64,000 bases of DNA. Origin: Loki-b32 sp964493385 (GTDB lineage: Archaea; Asgardarchaeota; Lokiarchaeia; Sigyniarchaeales; SOKP01). Both the position numbers and the translations under genes were made by a program. Numbering within the stretch: position 1 is the first letter of the stretch; each line of letters begins with the position of its first letter. The DNA lies in the NCBI GenBank assembly GCA_964493385.1, contig CAZBNW010000002.1:15556-79555 (forward strand). Direction: 5' to 3'. The notes under the pieces were generated by a model, which saw only the letters and a list, made by a program, of their open reading frames with translations, ran no database searches and had not been told where the DNA came from. Shown in pieces: positions 17,958 to 26,577 of the stretch.

Positions 17958-19104
17958 TAATAATAAACCAGAAATTCCTTATGTTAAATTGAAAAATAAA
18001 GATGGACAGAATTTTATTGATTTTATAAAAAATAATCTTAATTCTACCCCATTTGTTAACCATAAATTTAAAATTTTACATGAAAATGATTATATATTAT
18101 TTCCAATAGTTAAAAACCAAGTTCTAGAAGATAAAATAACTAGAATAATAGATAAACAAATTAATCTTGAATTTGTTTCCAAAGAAGGAAAACCCAATGA
18201 ATATTATAAATATAGAACGCTTCAGGAAGCATTAGAAGGTAAACTTCCAGATAGATATTTAGTGCTAATCCCAAAATCGTATGATATTATTGGACATATC
18301 GTAGTAATTGAGTTTGATAAGTTTAATCATATAAATGATAAAGAATTCAATGATTACAAGAAAGAAATTGCTAAAGCGATATTATACGTAAACAAAAACA
18401 TTAAAACTGTTTATGAGAAAAAAAGTCAAATAAAGGGAAAATACCGCTTAAGAGAATTAGCCCATTTGTATGGTGAAGATAAATCTGAAACAATTCATAA
18501 AGAAAATGATTGTAATTTTAAATTAGATATTAAGAAAACCTATTTTTCTCCAAGATTGGTTTTTGAACGACGAAGAATTGCTTCAAGTGAGATAAAAGAG
18601 AATGAGTTAATCGTTGATATGTTTGCGGGAGTTGGTACATTTGCAATACAGATTGCAAAAAAAAAAAATGTGGAAATATATGCTTTTGATGTTAACCCAG
18701 ATGCTTATAGATACCTTCAAGAAAATACGAAATTAAATAAACTAGAAGGAGAAATAATCCCATATAACATTGATGTTAAAGATCTCCTTAAACCTGCCAA
18801 CCAAATAGGTCAATTATTATTACATAAAGTAGATAGAATAATTATGAATTTACCCGAAAATTCGATTAAATTCATTGAGGAAGCTTGTTTTTTAATGAAA
18901 AAATCTGGTGGTGTACTGCATTTCTATCAATTTTCAGAAAAACCAAAACCAATTGAAAAAACTTTAAAGATTCTTGAAGAAAACTTGTCGAATTTAAATT
19001 GGGAAATTGAAGATGTAACTAATTCTAAAATAGTTAAACACTACTCGCCCAGATCTGATTTAATTGTCGTAGATTTAAAAATAAAATCTATGAAACAATC
19101 TTAA
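17947..19104 (+). CDS. trm5: tRNA (guanine-N1)-methyltransferase Trm5-like
   Basis: Class I SAM methyltransferase of the Trm5/Taw family, making m1G37 (or a wyosine-pathway step) next to the anticodon. It has an N-terminal D1/D2 region (DRYLVLIPKSYDIIGHIVVIEFD), and the Trm5 signature YFSPRLVFERRRIASS. The SAM motif VDMFAGVGTFAIQIA lies near residue 223, then AFDVNPDAYRYLQENTKLNKLE. The catalytic NLPENS motif is near residue 299. Length 385 aa. It is the last gene of the AK6-tgtA-DUF371-trm5 run, a tRNA and ribosome maturation cluster. Confidence 0.88.
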   Translation: MGNNNNKPEIPYVKLKNKDGQNFIDFIKNNLNSTPFVNHKFKILHENDYILFPIVKNQVLEDKITRIIDKQINLEFVSKEGKPNEYYKYRTLQEALEGKLPDRYLVLIPKSYDIIGHIVVIEFDKFNHINDKEFNDYKKEIAKAILYVNKNIKTVYEKKSQIKGKYRLRELAHLYGEDKSETIHKENDCNFKLDIKKTYFSPRLVFERRRIASSEIKENELIVDMFAGVGTFAIQIAKKKNVEIYAFDVNPDAYRYLQENTKLNKLEGEIIPYNIDVKDLLKPANQIGQLLLHKVDRIIMNLPENSIKFIEEACFLMKKSGGVLHFYQFSEKPKPIEKTLKILEENLSNLNWEIEDVTNSKIVKHYSPRSDLIVVDLKIKSMKQS

Positions 19105-19169
19105 AATGCTGATAACATAGAGAATATGTAATAATCGGGATTAAAATATAAGAAATATAAATTGCTAGT

Positions 19170-19189
19170 CTATTGTTTAGGAACAATAG
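19170..19189 (-). terminator. 8-bp hairpin directly after tRNA-Arg
   Basis: CTATTGTT-TAGG-AACAATAG forms a perfect 8-bp stem with a 4-nt loop. It abuts the 3' end of tRNA-Arg (discriminator at 19190) in the direction of tRNA transcription, so it could be a trailer structure for 3' processing or a termination element. It also lies 3' of the Trm5 gene read from the other strand. Confidence 0.5.
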
Positions 19190-19264
19190 CGGACCTAGCA
19201 GGATTCGAACCTGCGACTTTCGGATTAGAAGTCCGACGCCCTATCCAGGCTAGGCTATAGGTCC
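19190..19264 (-). tRNA. tRNA-Arg (TCT)
   Basis: On the minus strand the acceptor stem GGACCTA pairs with TAGGTCC, with discriminator G. The anticodon stem TCGGA/TCCGA holds loop CTTCTAA, giving anticodon TCT. The T arm GCAGG-TTCGAAT-CCTGC is canonical. No intron and no encoded CCA. Confidence 0.95.
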
Positions 19265-19549
19265 TCTATTTATCTATAAAATGTCTTATACTTAATAAAA
19301 TATCATATATGATGTTTAAATTTTATTATGATTTTTAAGCATATTTCACTTATGAGGTAACTATAAATAAAAAGGGTTTTGCAATAGCTGCATGAATTTA
19401 ATTTATGTCGGATATTTTGAGTTAAGGTTTCTTAATAAATTAATAAATTGTTAACATATTCTTTTTAATAAATGAAATTCTTTAATAAAATTTGAGACTT
19501 ATATTTATTATATTATCTAGATTTGGTAAATTAAAAGAGAGTATTAATC

Positions 19550-20272
19550 TTGCTTAAGAAAAAGAATTTTCTTCATCAAAATATTCCATATTCCTTTAAC
19601 TGGAATAAGATACACCATAAAGAAAAATACTCTCAATTAACTGCAAATCGAAACGAATTAAATAGACTCAAGAAACATTTTAAAAAAGTTTATGATGGAT
19701 TAATCCCTAACAATTTATTTAATTCAAGAGAATTTCCAAGGGTATCTCAGTTTAAAATTAAAGGTATTAAATCTGCTTTTATAAGAAGTTTTAGCAAAAA
19801 TTTGATTAGATCCGGTAAGATTCGATATCATGATTCTAATTCGAAATTGCCGATGTATGTTCAAAAAGTTTTTGATAATTATCGGGCGAATAATTTAACA
19901 GCCACGCCCGGACATGAACCAATTTTAAAGAATATTTTAATTAAGGATAAAAATGCTATTGCAATAGAAGTTCCGATTTGGAATGAAGAAAAAAATAAAG
20001 TTATTACAGGTCATATTGATTTGATTCAAATTGAAAATGGTATAGTTAAAGTAATTGATTATAAACCCGAAGGAAATTTTTTACTTTCTCTACCACAAGT
20101 TGCCATGTATGGAGTTTTAATTAAATCTAAATTAAATATTAAAAAACTTAGATGTATTTCATTTAATAACCAAGGTGCTTGGGAATATGACCCAAATATA
20201 TTAAAAATGGACATTAAAGAATATTTAATCTCCCATCGAATCAATGAAAGACCCTGGGAAACTTTTCTTTAA
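19550..20272 (+). CDS. PD-(D/E)XK superfamily nuclease
   Basis: A 240-residue protein with the catalytic core of RecB/Cas4-type nucleases in the C-terminal half. It has Glu in the AIEVPIW strand, Asp in TGHIDLIQIENG (about residue 154), the D-x-K of VIDYKPEG (about 168) and a downstream LPQVAMYGVLI that fits the conserved Q-x3-Y. The basic N-terminal 90 residues probably bind nucleic acid. The start is TTG at 19550 with AGAGAG upstream. No CRISPR array, cas gene or mobile-element gene is adjacent, so a DNA-repair role is more likely than defence, but this is inference. Confidence 0.75.
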   Translation: MLKKKNFLHQNIPYSFNWNKIHHKEKYSQLTANRNELNRLKKHFKKVYDGLIPNNLFNSREFPRVSQFKIKGIKSAFIRSFSKNLIRSGKIRYHDSNSKLPMYVQKVFDNYRANNLTATPGHEPILKNILIKDKNAIAIEVPIWNEEKNKVITGHIDLIQIENGIVKVIDYKPEGNFLLSLPQVAMYGVLIKSKLNIKKLRCISFNNQGAWEYDPNILKMDIKEYLISHRINERPWETFL

Positions 20273-20284
20273 AATTATCTTTAA

Positions 20285-20560
20285 TTAGAGGTTCTTTCCT
20301 TTTGGCTTTGAAGGTTCAGTTTTTTCCTCTGATTTTAAATATCCGCGGAATAAGAAATAACATAAAAGTAATGAGATAAATTCGGTAATAATACCAAAAA
20401 ATGTAATTATTGTACCATTATATCCTAAATATCGGAGTAATAAAGCGCATGCTAAACCGGTAGATGCTAAAATTACAAAAATTATCCCTTTTATAATTTC
20501 AAAAAAAGAATCTTTAATATACACAAGTTCTTTTTTAATCCATGAGAATATTGAAGCCAT
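20285..20560 (-). CDS. Small membrane protein
   Basis: A 91-residue protein with two hydrophobic segments (about residues 22-44 and 48-72), short charged ends and a Lys/Pro-rich tail (SEEKTEPSKPKGKN). It resembles the many small two-helix proteins of unknown role in Asgard genomes. It converges on the nuclease gene, and a 162-bp AT-rich gap separates it from the large gene that starts downstream on the same strand. Confidence 0.5.
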   Translation of the reverse strand: MASIFSWIKKELVYIKDSFFEIIKGIIFVILASTGLACALLLRYLGYNGTIITFFGIITEFISLLLCYFLFRGYLKSEEKTEPSKPKGKNL

Positions 20561-20722
20561 AAGAATATAGTCCTTGTTTTCTGACTAGCTTTTAAATAAA
20601 TTAAATAAAGAATATTTTAATATCTTTATTATTTCCAAAAAATTATTTAAAAACAAGTTATTAAAAAAATAGATTGTTATATCTTTTGTGGAAGACATAA
20701 CGGCAAAAGATTTTGATCAATA

Positions 20723-23137
20723 TTAAAATGATTTCTGTTTACTTTTGAATTTTGTATATAATGCTTTATCTAATAAACGTCCTATTTTTACAGCAATTTT
20801 GGTCCCAATTTCATACCTTTCTCCATCAAGTAGATTTCTTTTTTCCTCAGGAGTGGGTATTTTACCGAGTCTTTTCATTAAGATTTTTTCAATAATATCA
20901 TTTACGACATTTTTAGTTTTTTCATAATCAGGTAATTTAATATCTGAAGTGAAGTTTTTAATTTTTTCAATGGCGAAATTAAAAAATTGGCTGATTAACT
21001 CTATAGGATCCCCTTTTATTTCACTGTGAAGTTTGATATTATCTATTGCTATTTTTGTATCTTTTTCTTGCCAATATAACTGATTTGGGTTAATCCCAGG
21101 ACTATTAATTCGCATAAGTGAACTGGTGATTCTACGTTCAATCCAATTTAAAGTGCTTAATTCTTGTTCTTCTCGTATTTTTTTTGCTTTCTCTTCTTTT
21201 TCTTTTTCTTTCGATTCTATTATTTGTTCAACCTCTAACTTACGTGTTTCTTCAGATTTTTCAAATCTTTTAATAATGTCATAACCAATAGAATATGAAA
21301 TGGGAGAAATTAAATCCACTTTTAACTTTAACGGAGCAATATCCTCATATATTGGACTTTCTTTGTTTTTTAATTCTGAAATAGCATTTTTTAAAGATAT
21401 CTCCATCAATCGACCCAAAATGAACCCATTAACTAGAAATGGTTGATTATCAGCATTAAATACAATAACTAATTCTTCTTGTCTTTTATTTAATCGTTGA
21501 ATAATCAATTCTTCAAGTTTGATTTTAACCCATTCCTCTGAGTCAGTCGTTCCGTAGATTTTTTTTAAAGCTAAGAGAAAAAGTGATCTATCATTAGAAA
21601 CCTTAAAATACAACTCTATTATTCGACTAAGTTGCCTTAAAATCTTGGATAATATATAAAAGAAAATATCTTTTGCTAATTGATTAATAATGTCTTCGAA
21701 TTCCAAAATAAATAATATATGAGAGTAATTAATTAACTTTAACTCATCTAAAAAGACTTTATCGATAACTTGCTTTTTTCCGATGTACTCTCTTAACTTA
21801 TTAATGCTCGTTCCCGTTTTTTCTTCTAAAACTCTTAGTAAATCTGGATATTTATTAAGATCTTTATTTATTATGTTTATTAAGTCAAATTCGGAGATTT
21901 TATCGGATTGATCTACGATTTCCCTGATATATTCAAAATTCAATTTGGAAATCGCCTTTTTTGCTAAATAGATTAAATTTTGTTTATCATCATTTAAAGA
22001 TACAATATCTAGTTTTTTTATATTATATCTAACCATGTTTCTTTTTACTTTATTAGATAATTCTTCATCTATATTTAAGAAATATAAAACATTGTAAACA
22101 CCGTATTTATTCAAAACATAAATTATATCATCAAAACTACATTCATTTAAGCATTCCAAGAAATAGATAAAATCATTCGGATTCTCTTTTAATTTTTTAA
22201 TTAATACGAATTTTAAAAAGCTTAATACTTTTTTTTCAAATTGATCATAATTTATTTTCTCTTTAAGACCATCTTCAATTTTTTTTATTAAATCTTTCTT
22301 CAAATTATTTGCTGCTATAAAAGTATTCAATCCAGGTATTGAAATAGGAAACCGGTCAAAATTGAAATCTAAAACTTTCCTTTTTATCATTCTAACTGGC
22401 ATCGCTTCTATTTGTAATTCTTTATAAGATTTAAACTCAAAATCCTTTCGGATTTTTTTTATTAATCGATTTAATGTCGCTAATTCTATGAATCTATCTT
22501 CCTTTTCTTCTAATTCTAATTTTTTCTCCAATTCAACAGATATATCTTTAAAAGCTGCGCTTTCTTCTAAAATTTCTTTTTTGACTTCATTGGTCAGTCC
22601 TATTAAATCACCTATTAAATCGTAAAAATAAAAACGTGGATAATTTAATATAATTTCTCGTAATTCTTGCTCAATTTGAATTTCTATATCTTTTATCATC
22701 TTCTCTTTTTGAATTTCTTGAAGTTCAGGTTTTCTTTCTTCAATTAACAACGAAATAAATTTATTTTCTAAATCAATCAATTTATTGAGAAGATTAACTT
22801 CTAAAAATAATGAGTCTTTTAATAGGGAACTAACCTCTTCAATAATAATCTTTTTTTCTGTAAGTTCTAAATTCTTAGTAGAATCGTAAGTAAATTTATC
22901 TAAATCAAGAGTCTTTTGAACTCTGATTCCTAAACTATGATATATATGAATAGTTGCTGTAGCAATTAATAAATCATTAAAGCTAGATTTCTGGCTAATA
23001 AGTTCAAAGATTTTATTCTTATCAGCTTCCCTTTTAAAATGGGAAATTATTAAATCAACTGTTTGAAAAAATCTAAACGTACTTTCAACTGCAGTTGTTT
23101 TTCTCTTAACTCCGCTAATCATAATTCCTTCACCCAT
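20723..23137 (-). CDS. Large helical hypothetical protein (804 aa)
   Basis: An 804-residue, almost entirely alpha-helical protein. A long Glu/Lys coiled-coil-like segment lies at about residues 115-250 and another near 640-680 (EKSEETRKLEVEQIIESKEKEKEEKAKKIREEQEL). There is no membrane segment and no recognised enzyme motif. It overlaps the upstream 768-aa gene by 19 nt, so the two are translationally coupled and their products probably interact. A cytoskeletal, scaffold or vesicle-coat-like role is possible but not shown by sequence. Confidence 0.6.
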   Translation of the reverse strand: MGEGIMISGVKRKTTAVESTFRFFQTVDLIISHFKREADKNKIFELISQKSSFNDLLIATATIHIYHSLGIRVQKTLDLDKFTYDSTKNLELTEKKIIIEEVSSLLKDSLFLEVNLLNKLIDLENKFISLLIEERKPELQEIQKEKMIKDIEIQIEQELREIILNYPRFYFYDLIGDLIGLTNEVKKEILEESAAFKDISVELEKKLELEEKEDRFIELATLNRLIKKIRKDFEFKSYKELQIEAMPVRMIKRKVLDFNFDRFPISIPGLNTFIAANNLKKDLIKKIEDGLKEKINYDQFEKKVLSFLKFVLIKKLKENPNDFIYFLECLNECSFDDIIYVLNKYGVYNVLYFLNIDEELSNKVKRNMVRYNIKKLDIVSLNDDKQNLIYLAKKAISKLNFEYIREIVDQSDKISEFDLINIINKDLNKYPDLLRVLEEKTGTSINKLREYIGKKQVIDKVFLDELKLINYSHILFILEFEDIINQLAKDIFFYILSKILRQLSRIIELYFKVSNDRSLFLLALKKIYGTTDSEEWVKIKLEELIIQRLNKRQEELVIVFNADNQPFLVNGFILGRLMEISLKNAISELKNKESPIYEDIAPLKLKVDLISPISYSIGYDIIKRFEKSEETRKLEVEQIIESKEKEKEEKAKKIREEQELSTLNWIERRITSSLMRINSPGINPNQLYWQEKDTKIAIDNIKLHSEIKGDPIELISQFFNFAIEKIKNFTSDIKLPDYEKTKNVVNDIIEKILMKRLGKIPTPEEKRNLLDGERYEIGTKIAVKIGRLLDKALYTKFKSKQKSF

Positions 23138-25425
23138 TCTCTATAGACTTCTTTAAAATTGTCTAATATTTCAAATCTAGCGTTATTGTGCCAAAATTTG
23201 AAATCTATTACATGAAAAAGATCCCCTTTAAATAACTCTCTTTCCTCATTTGTTAAAATATGTTTTAAAGTTACCGTTAAAGGTCTTGGTATTAATTTCG
23301 AAAAATATTTTAATTCTATATTTTTAATATAATTATAAAATGTCTCGTCCTCATCTAGATTAAAATAATTAAGGGGAATTATTTTCTCTATTTGAGGATT
23401 TAGATTATTCAACTCATTTTTAATATTATTTTTAACATACTTCGGAAAATCAATATTAATATCAATACTAAATTCATAATTCTTATAAAATTCAAGTAAT
23501 AAACTTTTTTCTTCAGGATTAGGTACTTTTGCTATATATATATCTAAAAAAGTCAGAAAATTTTCAATTTGTTGCTCATTTGATTCTCTCTCTTCAAAAT
23601 ATCCAATAAAATCATTGTATATCTCTGTTAAAGTCCATATCTTTTGTTCTTCTGGTTTAAGAAATTTCTTAGAATAATCTTTTATCCAATCTAGAATATA
23701 AAATTTCCATTCAAGGTTTATACCTCCTATTCTCTTTTCTAAAAATCTATGAAATCTATTCGAAAAAGTTACAGGATCACTGATTTCTTTATCAGGTTCC
23801 TCCTTAATATAGCGATTAATTGTAGAATGCCTTAAAACATAGCTTAATAAATAACGTAACTCTCTTGAAAATTTCTTAAATTTTTCAAGATGTTCTCTTA
23901 TTCTTCCAGTATTAGATTCCATCTGGATTTCTGCAAAAGAGATTAAATCATCTATTTTCAAATCTATTACGTTAAAATAAATATCAATATTCTTATCAAC
24001 TAATAAAATAAACTCTTTTATAAGTTCTGCTTCATTATATTTGAGATCCTTTTTTAATAGAATCGAGTGTGTTTTAATTTGATTGAAAAGAAATGCTTTA
24101 AATTTTCCAATTAATCTCTGCCCTAAAATTTTCGCCGGTTTTTGCTCCCTACTAAATTTTTCATCTAGTTTTTCAATTAATTTTATAGTCAGAGTTTTTA
24201 ATCGACGATGAGAAAGATACTTTGGAAGTGATATTCTAATTAAATTTAGACTTTTTTTAATAATTTCAGAAAAATAATTGAAAACCGAACTCAATTCTAT
24301 TATTCTCAAACTTTTTTCTTGCTTTATTGATTGCTTGATAAATTTTTTAGTTATTTTACATATATCTTCAAAATTTTCACTTTCTAATTTTCCTTTATTT
24401 AAAATAAAATGCTCAAATTTGTTTAATAATTCATCCAAATTTCCTATTTCCCCTGTACTGAGAAAATTTCTAGAATATTCTAAAAATTTATTTAGAAATC
24501 TTTGTAATACAATTAATAACTCATAAATATAGGAGATTAGCCATTCTGCTGTATGAGGTTCACCATATTCTTTTATTTTTTTGCCAATATAATTAATTAT
24601 AAAAACAATTATTTCATCTTGAGATTCATCTAAAGTTCCTGTATTTGCTAAATTAATGAGATTAGTTCCTAAGTTTAAAGTCTTGTCAACAATGAAATTA
24701 GCACTTGGTTCAGATATTGAATATTTAAGATGCTCAATCGCTTGTTGCCCATCAAATGGAGTTTTAAGCTTTTGAAATTTAGAATTTAAAAAATTTATTT
24801 CCATAGGTTTTTTATACCATAAAATTTCTACGTTAGAGATAATTCTCGCATATGTATTCAACATTTCCTTTTCTGTTGGGAGAGTTCTGCTTAAACCAAT
24901 TAATTTCTTGTTCCATTTATCTTCAATTAGTTCTCCATAAAGTTTTTTACTAAATCTAGAGGCGAATTTATTATACAACTGTTGCTTATTTTCTTTCTTT
25001 AACTCTGGGTGATTAGAAAACTCTTCTACCTCAAAAAATAATTTACTTATATTATTCAATGATTCTCTAGATTTATGTACATCTAAAACTCCTGTTTCAG
25101 GTTTTAAAGCAAGTAATAGGCTTTCACAATCTTTAAATTTGCCTGGTATGAAAATCATTGATTTTGGGTAAATATTAATTCGAGCACTTTTTTCATCAAA
25201 GTTGTATAAATCAAACTCTATACTAAACACTTCTGCTCCTGTATAATCCCGTAAAAATGCATTGTACATTGTTAAAAATTTAATAACTTCTTGTGAAAGC
25301 TCATTAACTTTTTTTCTCGTTAACCTTCCAGGGCCAATTACATCTCCAGCAATAACATCATTTGGCGAGGAATATCCAAATATCAATGAAAATTGGTAAC
25401 TTATAGATTCGCGAGTTGTTATCAT
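23119..25425 (-). CDS. Large helical hypothetical protein (768 aa)
   Basis: A 768-residue protein. The first 100 residues are less helical and contain FSLIFGYSSPNDVIAGDVIGPGRLTRK and SIEFDLYNFDEKSARINIYPKSM, perhaps a small alpha/beta domain. The rest is helical with many Lys/Glu. No known family is recognised. It is the promoter-proximal gene of a two-gene unit with the 804-aa gene and diverges from the roadblock gene at 25774. A roadblock protein next to two giant unknown proteins is a reasonable hint at a shared complex, but only that. Confidence 0.6.
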   Translation of the reverse strand: MITTRESISYQFSLIFGYSSPNDVIAGDVIGPGRLTRKKVNELSQEVIKFLTMYNAFLRDYTGAEVFSIEFDLYNFDEKSARINIYPKSMIFIPGKFKDCESLLLALKPETGVLDVHKSRESLNNISKLFFEVEEFSNHPELKKENKQQLYNKFASRFSKKLYGELIEDKWNKKLIGLSRTLPTEKEMLNTYARIISNVEILWYKKPMEINFLNSKFQKLKTPFDGQQAIEHLKYSISEPSANFIVDKTLNLGTNLINLANTGTLDESQDEIIVFIINYIGKKIKEYGEPHTAEWLISYIYELLIVLQRFLNKFLEYSRNFLSTGEIGNLDELLNKFEHFILNKGKLESENFEDICKITKKFIKQSIKQEKSLRIIELSSVFNYFSEIIKKSLNLIRISLPKYLSHRRLKTLTIKLIEKLDEKFSREQKPAKILGQRLIGKFKAFLFNQIKTHSILLKKDLKYNEAELIKEFILLVDKNIDIYFNVIDLKIDDLISFAEIQMESNTGRIREHLEKFKKFSRELRYLLSYVLRHSTINRYIKEEPDKEISDPVTFSNRFHRFLEKRIGGINLEWKFYILDWIKDYSKKFLKPEEQKIWTLTEIYNDFIGYFEERESNEQQIENFLTFLDIYIAKVPNPEEKSLLLEFYKNYEFSIDINIDFPKYVKNNIKNELNNLNPQIEKIIPLNYFNLDEDETFYNYIKNIELKYFSKLIPRPLTVTLKHILTNEERELFKGDLFHVIDFKFWHNNARFEILDNFKEVYREWVKEL

Positions 25426-25773
25426 AATTTAATTCTATTAACAGATGGTAATTCTTAAATCAATCAATCATAAGTATTAAATATTTAGGCAAAAACCTTA
25501 AAAAAAAATCAAAGGTTGTTTTAAATATTTTTAAGTTTATAAAGTATTAAAATTTACTTTTGAATAGTAAATAAAGTACATCTATAAAAATATTATAGTA
25601 GAAATAAGAGAGTGAGATAAGGAGTAGTATAATTAAAATATATAATGAATTTAAAAGTCTTGATTTATTAATTGTACCCTATAAAGATAATTTAAGTTTT
25701 AAAAATAAAAATATAATAAGAAAAAAACTATATTAATAATAATAAAAACTTAAAGCATTCAAGGTGTTGGCTT
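25426..25773. promoter_or_regulatory. 348-bp divergent intergenic region
   Basis: Very AT-rich DNA between the 768-aa gene (minus) and the roadblock gene (plus). It probably holds back-to-back promoters. No ORF, RNA gene or clear repeat is visible. The last part (from 25720) is an open frame continuous with the roadblock gene but without a standard start codon. Confidence 0.4.
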
Positions 25774-26178
25774 ATACAATTTGGGTCTGATTTAGGAATT
25801 AATCAAGAGGATATTGAAAAAATTAGTCCTCAAATTACTTTTATAACATCTAACGCAGATATAGAAGCTATAGCACTTGTAAGTTTTGAAGGGTATCAAA
25901 TAGCTTTTTCAGCTTTACCACAATATCATGTTGATGGAGATCAATTTTGCGGGCTTGCGAGTGCGCTATTAATGACAGGAAGATCAACAATTCAAACTTT
26001 ATTTCAGGAAGATTTAAGTGAAATCATAGTTCGAGCACAAGATGGTTATATCGTAATTACTAATGCGGGGCGATTAGTGATTGTCTGTGCGGGAACAATA
26101 ATTGATACACTTATGAAGACAGTAAAAGTTATGCGCATTGCAGCAAAGAATCTTTACAAAATTTTCGAAGATCGCTAA
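25774..26178 (+). CDS. Roadblock/LC7 domain protein, unusual start
   Basis: Small protein of the roadblock/LC7 (MglB-like) family, which regulates Ras-like GTPases and is greatly expanded in Asgard archaea. The domain is seen as ADIEAIALVSFEGYQIAFSALPQ, then DGDQFCGLASALLMTG, DLSEIIVRAQDGYIVITNAGRLVIVCAGT. The first ATG (25972) lies in the middle of the domain. The frame is open from 25720 and has no ATG/GTG/TTG upstream of it. An AGGTG motif at 25762-25766 lies 7 nt before ATA at 25774, which would give a full-length 134-aa protein. Either ATA is the start or the gene has lost its start codon. Confidence 0.65.
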   Translation: MQFGSDLGINQEDIEKISPQITFITSNADIEAIALVSFEGYQIAFSALPQYHVDGDQFCGLASALLMTGRSTIQTLFQEDLSEIIVRAQDGYIVITNAGRLVIVCAGTIIDTLMKTVKVMRIAAKNLYKIFEDR

Positions 26179-26323
26179 ATAATATTCTCTTTTTAATTAA
26201 CATTTAAAAAAATAATCTCCAATTACTTAATTTTCATTCAAGAGTTAAAAATTTTAGATATTGAAAGTGTTCAAATTTTTCAATCAATTTTTAAAAAATT
26301 TCCATAAGTTTTTATTTATAGAT

Positions 26324-26333
26324 GTATAAATAA
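26324..26333 (+). promoter_or_regulatory. TATA box for the Trp leader transcript
   Basis: GTATAAATAA lies about 42 bp before the leader ATG at 26371. With the usual archaeal TATA-to-start distance of about 25 bp, transcription would begin near 26355, leaving a short 5' leader before the Trp-rich ORF. Confidence 0.5.
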
Positions 26334-26370
26334 GATTCAAAAATACTTGAATGATTTTTTTTTTACATTT

Positions 26371-26421
26371 ATGCCAATTATAAGAAGTAGTACTTGGCAA
26401 TGGCCTTGGCGTTGGCAATAG
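26371..26421 (+). CDS. Tryptophan-rich leader peptide upstream of trpB2
   Basis: A 16-codon ORF encodes MPIIRSSTWQWPWRWQ, with four Trp codons among the last eight residues, ending in TAG. Trp is the rarest codon and this DNA is very AT-rich, so a cluster of TGG triplets in one frame just before a tryptophan synthase gene is very unlikely by chance. It is well placed after a TATA box. The layout is that of bacterial trpL leader peptides, in which ribosome stalling at Trp codons reports tryptophan shortage. It ends 156 nt before trpB2. The coding interpretation is strong and the mechanism is inferred. Confidence 0.75.
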   Translation: MPIIRSSTWQWPWRWQ

Positions 26422-26470
26422 AGCCAACTGCAATGGTTTAAAATTATTTTTTCATTTTAATATTTTTTCT
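26407..26470 (+). promoter_or_regulatory. Candidate trp attenuator: hairpin plus U-rich tracts
   Basis: GTTGGC (26411-26416) pairs with GCCAAC (26423-26428) around a 6-nt loop that contains the leader stop codon. The 5' arm overlaps the last Trp codon. Three TTGGC copies (at 26394, 26406 and 26412) compete for the single GCCAA, which permits alternative pairings. T-rich runs, including TTTTTT at 26447-26452 and again near 26463-26468, follow and would serve as an archaeal-type U-tract terminator. Confidence 0.5.
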
Positions 26471-26520
26471 CATAATATTAAAATCTCTTTTTAAATGCGC
26501 ATTAATTGTATTGATTTCCA

Positions 26521-26550
26521 ATATATAAATGATACACATCTTAAGATGTG
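26521..26550 (+). promoter_or_regulatory. TATA box and 16-bp palindromic operator before trpB2
   Basis: ATATATAAAT (26521-26530) is a good TATA box. It is followed by the perfect 16-bp palindrome CACATCTTAAGATGTG (26535-26550), which covers the expected transcription start site. A dimeric repressor bound there would block initiation. The region lies 27-57 bp before the trpB2 ATG and may be a second, proximal promoter independent of the Trp leader. Confidence 0.6.
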
Positions 26551-26577
26551 AAAAAATGAAAATAAGCGGTAATTAAA

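Noticed and set aside
19550..20272. Cas4-like nuclease as sign of a CRISPR or defence locus
   Set aside because: No repeat array, no cysteine cluster typical of Cas4 and no cas or phage genes in the window.
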